A program made the position numbers and the translations under genes. Shown here one piece after another: positions 8,149-16,300 of a stretch of DNA of 64,000 bases. The DNA comes from Cyclobacteriaceae bacterium (GTDB lineage Bacteria > Bacteroidota > Bacteroidia > Cytophagales > Cyclobacteriaceae): positions 680,411-744,410 of the forward strand of contig JAHBTX010000004.1 in NCBI GenBank assembly GCA_019638395.1, written 5' to 3'. The notes under the pieces are model-generated. The model saw only the letters and a list, made by a program, of their open reading frames with translations. It searched no databases and was not told the DNA's origin. Position 1 is the stretch's first letter; the number at the start of each line of letters is the position of its first letter.

Positions 8149-8509
8149 TTATTGTTGACACCTCAGTCTGGATTGAGTTTTTTAGGCAGGCTGATGATAA
8201 GATTGTAGATTTAATGACTTCTTACATAGAAAATGGAGAAGCGGTAGCGTTAAGTTTCGTGTTGGCGAATTGCTTCAAGGTGCTAAAAACGAAGCCGAAG
8301 AAAAGTTGATTTTAGAATTTTGGACATCCTTGCCAAAAGTGAATGAAGGCGCAATCGTGATTGAGGCAGGAAAGTTGTCATACAAAAGAAAACTTCCAAC
8401 TAAAGGAATTGGACTGATAGACAGTTGTTTGTTGGTAGCTTGTAAATCAAACAAGATGTCGCTATGAACATTAGATAAAAAGCTTCTTGAAGAATATCGA
8501 AATAGTTAA
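8145..8509 (+). pseudogene. PIN-domain toxin (VapC-like), frameshift plus nonsense
   Basis: Translation from ATG 8145 reads MIIVDTSVWIEFFRQADD, a perfect PIN start with the first catalytic Asp. It then leaves frame near 8260-8272, where the sense continues as GELLQGAKNEAEEKLILEFW in the next frame, consistent with loss of one base. In that second frame the conserved ...SLWTLDKKL C-terminal block is interrupted by TGA (8465-8467) where TGG is expected, and sense resumes to a TAA at 8507-8509. Two independent lesions make this a real pseudogene, not a sequencing slip. The remnant ends one base before the stop codon of the convergent M20 peptidase. Confidence 0.85.
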
Positions 8510-10024
8510 TTACAACTTCTCCATTAGTATCGCCAGAAAAGTTTTTACGGCATCCACATAATTTCCCACCCGGATGTTTTCATTTTCGGCATGTTGATTA
8601 TTATCGGCATTTACGGTGGGAACACTTACTGCCGGAATATTTAAAGTTGTGACAAATGGAGAAATTGGAATCGAACCACCCATCATTCTGATTTTAATGG
8701 GTTTTTTACCAAAGGCTTTTACCATAGCTTTATTCAACCAAACCCCAGGCTCTGAATTAAATGGTGTTTGAAAAGCCGCGTATGAAAAATTTGATTTGAA
8801 CGATATGATTTTTTCGTGTTGCATGCGCTCGTCTTCGGTAGGTTCGCGATCAATTACATAATAACCTTGATTTTGCACATGCTTTTTTACCAGCCCGATT
8901 AGCCGATCCGGATCGCTGCCGGGTACCAATCTTATATCAATTTCGGCAGTAGCCGTTGCCGGAATTAAGGTTCGAACTTCTTTCCCAATAAACAAAGCAT
9001 CTAATCCACGAATGTTTAAGGTGGGATATTGCAACGACTCCTGAAAATTATCGCCAATGTTGTCTGCTTTCGCGATTCCCAAAAATTTTCTGATCTCAAT
9101 CTCGTTATCCGGAACTTGTTTCAGGATTTTTTTCTCTTCGTCTGTCAAAGAAATACCATCGTAGAAAGTTGGTATTGTTACGCGACCATTATCATCTTTC
9201 ATGGATGCCAGCAAGCGTGCCAACCGCATGGCTGGGTTGGGTGTATAGTTTCCATAATTACCACTATGCACTGGCACGCGAGGGCCAAATGTGGTAAGCG
9301 TAATTTCGCAGATGCCACGTGCTCCAAAACTTAACGTAGGTTGATTGCTTACATGGCGCGGCCCGTCATAAATGATAAGCATATCAGCAGCCAGTTCATT
9401 TTTGTATTTCAACACGGCCTGTGGCAGGTTGGGCGAACCCAACTCTTCTTCAAAATCCATTATTACTTTGATGTTGTAATTTGGCTGAACCTTAATAGAC
9501 TGAGCGGCATCCAGCGCAGCCAGAAAGGCCATGGCCGGACCTTTGGCATCGGATGTAGCGCGCGCAAAAATCCGCCAGTCGGGATTGAAGCCATCGTATA
9601 AACGTTCATAGGGAATAATGTTCCAGTTGCCGGCAGCATCTTTTTCCTTTAGTGTGGGTTTCCACGGACTTTCCTGTTGCCATTGCGATGGATTAACCGG
9701 TTGGCCATCGATTTGTATATAAATCAAAACTGTTTTTGAAGCATTCTTTGTGGAACGTTCTGCCAGTAAAAGCGGAACGGTTGGTGTGTTTAGTCGTTGG
9801 GTGATAAACCCGCGTTTAGTAAAGGCTTGTTCGCACCAGTGTACATTTTTTTCTATGTCCTGCGGAAAGTGTGCATCATTCGGCAAACTCAGCATTTCAT
9901 AAAATTCGTTAAACGATTGTGTGGCATACGTTGCCGCAACTTTATCGAGATCGATTTTTTTCTGGCCGATGCTTACCGTTATTGAAAGTACACCAAGGAT
10001 TAGTAGCAGGATTGATTTTTTCAT
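8510..10024 (-). CDS. Secreted M20-family metallopeptidase (dipeptidase-like)
   Basis: A 504-residue zinc peptidase with a signal peptide (MKKSILLLILGVLSITVSIGQ). Family landmarks are VLIYIQIDGQPVNPSQW (metal region; the usual His-x-Asp reads QID here), ATSDAKGPAMAFLAALDA with the bridging Asp, DFEEELGSPN with the catalytic Glu pair, and a dimerisation/lid domain with an HSGNYGNYTPNP stretch. The C terminus shows MMGGSIPISPF and the metal-binding NADNNQHAENENIRVGNY. The first metal ligand written HxD in most family members appears as IQID, which deserves checking. It stands alone, with its stop abutting the vapC remnant. Confidence 0.85.
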   Translation of the reverse strand: MKKSILLLILGVLSITVSIGQKKIDLDKVAATYATQSFNEFYEMLSLPNDAHFPQDIEKNVHWCEQAFTKRGFITQRLNTPTVPLLLAERSTKNASKTVLIYIQIDGQPVNPSQWQQESPWKPTLKEKDAAGNWNIIPYERLYDGFNPDWRIFARATSDAKGPAMAFLAALDAAQSIKVQPNYNIKVIMDFEEELGSPNLPQAVLKYKNELAADMLIIYDGPRHVSNQPTLSFGARGICEITLTTFGPRVPVHSGNYGNYTPNPAMRLARLLASMKDDNGRVTIPTFYDGISLTDEEKKILKQVPDNEIEIRKFLGIAKADNIGDNFQESLQYPTLNIRGLDALFIGKEVRTLIPATATAEIDIRLVPGSDPDRLIGLVKKHVQNQGYYVIDREPTEDERMQHEKIISFKSNFSYAAFQTPFNSEPGVWLNKAMVKAFGKKPIKIRMMGGSIPISPFVTTLNIPAVSVPTVNADNNQHAENENIRVGNYVDAVKTFLAILMEKL

Positions 10025-10104
10025 TTTTAAAAGTACAAAATCACATTGGTTCTGGTTGTAACCGTATGTAATTTTCTGCTAACAGATTGATTACTTTTGT
10101 TGAA

Positions 10105-11058
10105 ATGCACGTACCCAGGTATTCGGTTATTGTTCCGGTTTACAACCGCCCACACGAAGTGGAAGAATTGTTAGCAAGCCTAACCCAACAAACGTTTAAA
10201 AACTTTGAAGTGCTGCTGGTGGAGGATGGCTCCACCCAAACCAGCATGGAAGTATATGAACGTTATGCATCGGTACTTAACATTACTTATTACTTTAAGC
10301 CCAATAGTGGGCCCGGCCCCAGCCGCAACTTTGGTTTTGAGCGGGCGCGTGGCGAGTACTTTGTAGTGTTTGATAGTGATTGCGTTATTCCGGAAACCTA
10401 TTTCGAATCGGTTGAGAAGTTTATGCTATTACAACCAGTAGATGCATGGGGTGGGCCTGATCGTGGCCGCGCTGATTTTACACCGCTTCAGCAAGCAATG
10501 GCTTATACCATGGCTTCCGTTTTTACAACGGGTGGCATTCGCGGTGGTAGAAAAAATGGATTTCAACCGCGTAGTTTTAATATGGGCATTAGCCGCCAGG
10601 TGTTTGAGCAAACAAAGGGTTTTGTATTTGATCGGTTTGCCGAGGATATTGAGTTGAGCATTCGTATGCGCAAGCTGAAATTTAAGGTAGTACTTATACC
10701 CGATGCATTTGTATATCACAAGCGCAGGGCAACCTTGCACGATTTTTTCAAACAAGTTTCCAACTTTGGCAAAGGCCGGGTGTTGGTAGGGAAGGTACAT
10801 CCGGGCGAAATAAAAATTACACATTGGTTTCCGGCTATCTTTTTGGCAGGGCTTTGTGCCATACCGGTTTTGTTAATGATCGTTCCGCAAGTAGGCGTTA
10901 GCTTGTTGGCAGGCTATGTGCTTTATTTTTTATTGATCGGTTTCCATTCATGGGCTACTATAAAATCAAGCTACATAGCAGTACTTAGTATACCATCGGC
11001 CATTGTTCAGTTAACTGGTTATGGTTTTGGATTTTTGAAACAGTTGGTAGAGCGTTGA
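10105..11058 (+). CDS. Family 2 glycosyltransferase with C-terminal membrane anchor
   Basis: A 317-residue protein. The GT-A fold opens with YSVIVPVYNRPHEVEELLASL, followed by VLLVEDGST, the nucleotide-sugar DSD motif (VVFDSDCVIP) and the later FAEDIELSIRMRK block, which matches the ED acid plus R..R of GT2 enzymes. Two or three hydrophobic segments at the C terminus (from about residue 240) would anchor it in the inner membrane with the catalytic domain in the cytoplasm. ATG 10105 is preferred to the TTG at 10087 because the GT2 fold starts right after it. It probably adds a sugar to a surface glycan; donor and acceptor cannot be read from the sequence. Confidence 0.85.
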   Translation: MHVPRYSVIVPVYNRPHEVEELLASLTQQTFKNFEVLLVEDGSTQTSMEVYERYASVLNITYYFKPNSGPGPSRNFGFERARGEYFVVFDSDCVIPETYFESVEKFMLLQPVDAWGGPDRGRADFTPLQQAMAYTMASVFTTGGIRGGRKNGFQPRSFNMGISRQVFEQTKGFVFDRFAEDIELSIRMRKLKFKVVLIPDAFVYHKRRATLHDFFKQVSNFGKGRVLVGKVHPGEIKITHWFPAIFLAGLCAIPVLLMIVPQVGVSLLAGYVLYFLLIGFHSWATIKSSYIAVLSIPSAIVQLTGYGFGFLKQLVER

Positions 11059-11118
11059 GTTTTTGGATTGCATAAGTCATAATTTTATATAAACTTTAGT
11101 AAACCAAAAGACCTGCTT

Positions 11119-12381
11119 ATGAAAGGCTATGCACTGGCACTCGTTGTTTTCGGGGCTGCTTTCATGTCGTTTACCGATCCTGCACCCAAAGGTGAGTATC
11201 TACAAAAAGGTCATTATATAGTAGTGGCGGCTTATCGCATCGGGCAAGAGAAATACATGGAGAATTATGTAGCCCAACTGAATAATGCAGGCCACCATTC
11301 CAAATACGGTTACGATGCCGGTCGCAAGTTCTACTACATCTATCTGGATTATTATGCCGACTTTGATGAGTCGATTGCTGAAATGCTGAAGACCCGGAAA
11401 AGGGGTGGCTTCGACCGGGCCTGGGTACGCGTTATGAAAGAAGGCTACGGTACACCCTCTGTAACTATTGAAAAAACTCCCGATACAAAAGTTAATCCCG
11501 ATTCTAACGCCAGCGCATTGTTAGTAACCGAACCTAAAACAGCAACCGAACCAATTAAGAAAGAAGAACCTGTTGTTGTTGCGAAACAATCCGAACCTGA
11601 AAAACCAAAGGAAGTACCGAAAGAAGAGAAAACGAAACAAGAAAAACCAAAGGGCGCACCTTCGCTAAAAGAAGCTAACGTATTATTCTATTTGTACAAT
11701 CCCACCAATAGCCAGCCTATAGACGGAGAAGTTGAATTGGTGGATAGCGATGTATCGCGATTGATTAAGAAAGTAAAGGCGCATGAGGTTATGCCAATGG
11801 TTGATCCGAAAAACAAGAGCGGAAAAATTACCTTGATCGGATCCTCTTTCGGTTTTCGTAAAGTGCAACATGATTTTAATCTAAACGAAATTAGCCCTGA
11901 TGATTTACCAGAACACATAGAGTGGAAAGATGATAAGTATATTATTCACTTCGACCTGGCGCGTTTGCACCGGGGCGACATCGAAACCCTTTACAATGTT
12001 TACTTCTATAACGATGCGGCCATCATGCTGCCTGAATCAAAGTATGAATTAAACCGGCTACTCGATTTTATGAATTCGAACGAGCGCTATAAAATTGTGC
12101 TACACGGTCACACCAACGGTAATGCACGCGGTAAAATTATTACCATGGGGCCTTCTAAAAATTTCTTTGCATTAACCAACGATGTTGTAGATGGTTCGGG
12201 CTCAGCCAAAGAGCTTTCGCAGGCCCGGGCTCAGGTAATTAAAGATTGGTTGCAGGCCAATGGTATTGCAGGCGCGCGCATTAATATAAAAGCCTGGGGT
12301 GGCAGCCGCATGCTGCACGATAAAAACAGTAACAACGCCCGAAGAAACGTACGCGTAGAGGTAGAGGTGATTGAAGAATAA
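11119..12381 (+). CDS. SPOR-like / OmpA-like cell-envelope protein
   Basis: A 420-residue exported protein with signal peptide (MKGYALALVVFGAAFMSFTDP). The N-terminal 100 residues resemble a SPOR domain (YIVVAAYRIGQEKYMENYVAQL...KTRKRGGFDRAWVRVMK), which binds denuded septal peptidoglycan. A Lys/Glu/Pro-rich linker and a beta-rich middle follow. The C-terminal OmpA-like peptidoglycan-binding domain is clear, with YKIVLHGHTNG, AKELSQARAQVIKDWL and NNARRNVRVEVEV. In Bacteroidota such proteins tether the outer membrane to the wall. It is a single gene 60 bp downstream of the glycosyltransferase. Confidence 0.8.
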   Translation: MKGYALALVVFGAAFMSFTDPAPKGEYLQKGHYIVVAAYRIGQEKYMENYVAQLNNAGHHSKYGYDAGRKFYYIYLDYYADFDESIAEMLKTRKRGGFDRAWVRVMKEGYGTPSVTIEKTPDTKVNPDSNASALLVTEPKTATEPIKKEEPVVVAKQSEPEKPKEVPKEEKTKQEKPKGAPSLKEANVLFYLYNPTNSQPIDGEVELVDSDVSRLIKKVKAHEVMPMVDPKNKSGKITLIGSSFGFRKVQHDFNLNEISPDDLPEHIEWKDDKYIIHFDLARLHRGDIETLYNVYFYNDAAIMLPESKYELNRLLDFMNSNERYKIVLHGHTNGNARGKIITMGPSKNFFALTNDVVDGSGSAKELSQARAQVIKDWLQANGIAGARINIKAWGGSRMLHDKNSNNARRNVRVEVEVIEE

Positions 12382-12453
12382 TCATCAATTTGAGCTTAAC
12401 AATTTGGTAATGTCCGCCCTTTTTGGAAATTTTCGCGGCCTTTACAACCCCCT

Positions 12454-13230
12454 ATGAAGCGTATCATTCGCAGTTTCTCGCTTATTATCAACCACAAAAC
12501 ATTTATCATAACCGCACTGGCAGTAATTTCTACTTATTTCTGTTTTCAATATGGATTGATTGCAAAGTTTCCGGATATGTTGGTGGGTGTGGCCATTGTA
12601 TTTCCGGTAGTGTTTTCCATTGGTTCGGCTTACACCCGCAGAGAAACGGCACTTCAGCGGCTTGCTGATTTTAAAGGCCATGCAATAGCCATTTATTATG
12701 CTACGCGCGATTGGCCCCCCGTTCGTGAAAAAGCATTACCCGATCGTAGCAAACAAATCATCTTTGAAATGATGAAACTGATGCGCGACATGTTTAAAAC
12801 CAACCATAGCCCGGAGTGGAAACAAAATGAGTTGATGATGTATAAACTGTTTTCGCAGTTGTCGGAGTTTACCAACGATTTGAGGAAGCACGATGTGCAA
12901 AGCAGTGAGATCTCGCGGATAAATCAATATGTAAGTAAAATGATAATCGCGTTTGATAACATGAAGATTATTCATAACTACCGTACGCCTGTAACCCTGC
13001 GCACCTACAGCAAGGTGTTTATTTATGTGTTTCCCATAATTTACGGGCCGTACTTTGCCAGCACGGTGGGCGATTATGCCGATTCATTGGAGTATGTAAT
13101 GCCCGTTTTATACAGTTTCATACTGGTTAGCTTAGATAATATTCAAGATCACCTCGAAAATCCATTTGATGATGTGGGCGAAGATGACATTACCATCGAT
13201 GCCGAGGAAACCGCACAGTTGTTGAATTAG
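12454..13230 (+). CDS. Bestrophin-like membrane protein
   Basis: A 258-residue protein with two hydrophobic segments near the N terminus (TFIITALAVISTYFCF and LVGVAIVFPVVFSIGSAYTRRE), a long helical cytoplasmic region, two more segments near residues 185-225, and an acidic C terminus. The end reads LDNIQDHLENPFDDVGEDDI, close to the ENPFG..(N/D)D(L/I) element of bestrophin-type anion channels, and TRRETALQRLADF resembles their N-terminal part. Bestrophins form pentameric chloride or bicarbonate channels. The match is partial, so the family call is tentative. It is 72 bp downstream of the OmpA gene on the same strand. Confidence 0.55.
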   Translation: MKRIIRSFSLIINHKTFIITALAVISTYFCFQYGLIAKFPDMLVGVAIVFPVVFSIGSAYTRRETALQRLADFKGHAIAIYYATRDWPPVREKALPDRSKQIIFEMMKLMRDMFKTNHSPEWKQNELMMYKLFSQLSEFTNDLRKHDVQSSEISRINQYVSKMIIAFDNMKIIHNYRTPVTLRTYSKVFIYVFPIIYGPYFASTVGDYADSLEYVMPVLYSFILVSLDNIQDHLENPFDDVGEDDITIDAEETAQLLN

Positions 13231-13329
13231 CGGCATCCGTGCCAGCAGGTATTTTTACAACCTTACTTCAGTTAAGCGTACAATGGCGTACTAAAAATGC
13301 CTAAATTTTGTGCGCATTTTAACCAGCCT

Positions 13330-16300
13330 ATGCGCTCCTTATTTATTTTGTTTGTACTTCTTTTTGCGGGCTCAGCAGCCATTGCCCAATCGGAAGATAT
13401 GTGGTTTGCCTTTCCGATTGTTTCGGTTGAAAACAAAGGCCCGAATAAATACCAGGTAACAATTAATTATGGTACCGAGGTTGGGCTTAAAAAAGGTGCC
13501 AGTGGCGAGGTGTGGGCCACACGGCAGCAACAACGCAAGGGCGAAGCGCACTACCTCAATGCCGTTACCTTTCAAGAGGTTGGTACCAAAAAAACCACTG
13601 TACACTTAGAAACCAAAGAGCCGGTTTACACAGGCGACCTGGTGTTTGCGCAAATTCCGGTTAACCTTAAATTCAAAAGCACATATTTTTACCTGGCATC
13701 GTACGGTATATTTTTTACCGATGAAGCAGGCAATCCATACTACACCATCGAAGAAATTCTAAAGTCGGATGGCTACCAGTTGCGCACCGAAAAATTTGTG
13801 CAGATGCAAATGGCACTAAACGAGGCCGGTCGGAAACTAAAAGCCGCCAATAATACCGATCGCGTAAAAGAAGGTCCGCAGAAAGGAATGTTTCTGTATG
13901 AAGCATTGGAAAAAGCCGATACACTTTCGGTGTGGACTTACTTGTACCACTCCATTATCCTGTACACACAAAATGCGGGCTTATCGCAACCGTGGGTTAA
14001 AAGTTTTGCAGACTTTACGTTAGAAGGCGACCGGATTACAACTACCGAGCTTCGCCAGTTATTTGTAGGAGCATCGAAAGAAAAAATGGAAACGGGATAT
14101 ACCCATTACCAGCGCAGCATTACAAAAACAATGGTATATGATTGGTACGGTGAAGCCCAGGACTTGCGCAAGTCACAACAATATGCAGAGGCTGCAAAAA
14201 TAATAGAGGCCTGTATTTTTCTGGGCGCAAAGTTGCAAGACTATTATAACCTGGCGCTGTATTATTACGAAATGGCCTTGATAGAAGAAGCTCAAAATCA
14301 TTATGAGGCAGCCATATCGTGGTATGAAAAATCAGTTGAAAAATTTAAAGCTGCCGGTAGCGAGTATGGCGAAGGTTATGCACGTCATTACATGGCAGTG
14401 GCGTACATCTACCTACGCGACTTTATAAAGGCTGAAGAGAATTTTTTATTAGCGAAAGATTTACGAACAAAAGTTTTTAGGGCCGACCGGGAATCAAAAT
14501 CAGCGCAAATTGAATTAATAGAAACACTTCGGGAGTTAGCCAAATTAGAGCGTGTTAACCAAAATTACACGCAGGCCATTGCCTGGTACGACCAGGCATT
14601 GGGTATTGCCCGTTCGGTTGATAACCGCGCTTCCGAAGCAGACATTTTGTGGAGTATGGGCTTTATGTATTCTGATGAGATGAGTAAGCCTCAAGATGGA
14701 ATTAACAGTTACGAACGTGCTTTTGAGATTTACAACGCTTTGCGCGATACTGCCAGTATGATAGATCTGAAGCGGAATATGGCTATCAACTTCAACAAAC
14801 TAAAAGCAAACAACAAAGCAAAAGCTTCCATTGCCGAAGCAGTAACGTACGGCCAAGCCTGGAACAAGCCAGTTAAGTTAGCCTATGCGTTGGACTATGA
14901 AGGGTTGTTGCATTTCGACCTCGGTGAATTTTCAAGGTCAATTGTAAGCTATACCGAATCCGAAAAAATCTATTCTCAATTAAAAGATACTTCGCGTTTA
15001 ATTAGTACCAAACGTAATATCTATAAAAACTATCGCGATAGCAAAAATGCAAAGGCAGCAATGATTAAGATAAAGGAGGTATTTCCACTGATTAAAAAAA
15101 ATGATTCCCGCCTTTCCGATGCCTGGTGGGATTTGGCCTACATCCATAGCAAAGATTACCTGAACCAACCGCGTAAAGCAATTGAATATTATGGCGAGGC
15201 CATTAAAATCTACAAGCTTAATTATGATACTACCAACCTGGCTACTGTTTATAATAACGTTGCTTATCAATACCGCGACTTGCGCGATTCTATAAATGCC
15301 TACAAACATCATCAGTTAGCGCTAACACTTACCCAGGTAAAACACCGGGCTTCCGAACAAGCCGATACGCATGATCGGTGGGCAGTAACCTGTAAACACT
15401 TTGGTAACAAAAACCAATCGTTGTTTCATTACCGCGAGGCAGCCCGACTTTTTAAGGAAGCCGGCAACGAGCACAAGTATGCCCAGCTATTGCTGAATGT
15501 GGGTAAAAGCTATGCGGCAATAAAAAACTACAGCAAGGCAAATGAATCTTTTCTGGAGGCAGTGGAGGTTTTTAAAAAATTAAATGACAAAGGCCTGGAG
15601 GCAGAATCGCATTGGGAGTATGCCTTTAACCTTGGCACCAACTTGTTTAAATACGATGAGGCGATTGGTCGCTACCGGGTGGCCTATAATTTATACATGG
15701 AAGCAGGCGATTCGGTTAACGCTTCGGTTATGCTTTCGAATGTGGGACAAAATTATTGGAGCAAACTGGAATTTGATAAAGCGATTGGTTCGCACCAGGC
15801 TGCTATTGCATTGGCAAAAAAATGCCGCAACCTTACACAGGTAGCCAGTTCGTGGTCTAAGCTGGCTTCGCTTTTTACAGAAACCAACAACCCCGTAGCT
15901 GCACAGGAAGCATTGAACAACACAGTTAAGGTTTTGCAGCAACTAAATGATTCTACCCAACTACCAACCGCCTATCAGGATCTGGCTGCGAGTTATGTTA
16001 AAACAAAAGAGTTTACTACAGCTTTCGATTATTACACGAAAGCCATTGGTATTCTCAAGTTCAATAAAGATACGGTGAACTGGGCGTTGGCCGTTTCTAA
16101 CTTAGCCAGTGGGTATCAAACCAAAACAGATTATAAACAAGCCGAAAAACTATACTTGGATGTTTTGACCCTTCAACGCAAAATCAAAGACAAACCCAAC
16201 CTGATTTATACACTTGCAAGTTTGGGCACCCTGGCGCAGGCTGCTGATAACAATTATAAAAAAGCAGCCACTTATTTCGATGAAGCAGTAAAGTTGGCTG

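Noticed and set aside
8459-8467. TGA in the PIN remnant as recoded Trp or selenocysteine
   Set aside because: A frameshift upstream already breaks the gene, no SECIS-like element follows and other genes in the window use TGA as stop.
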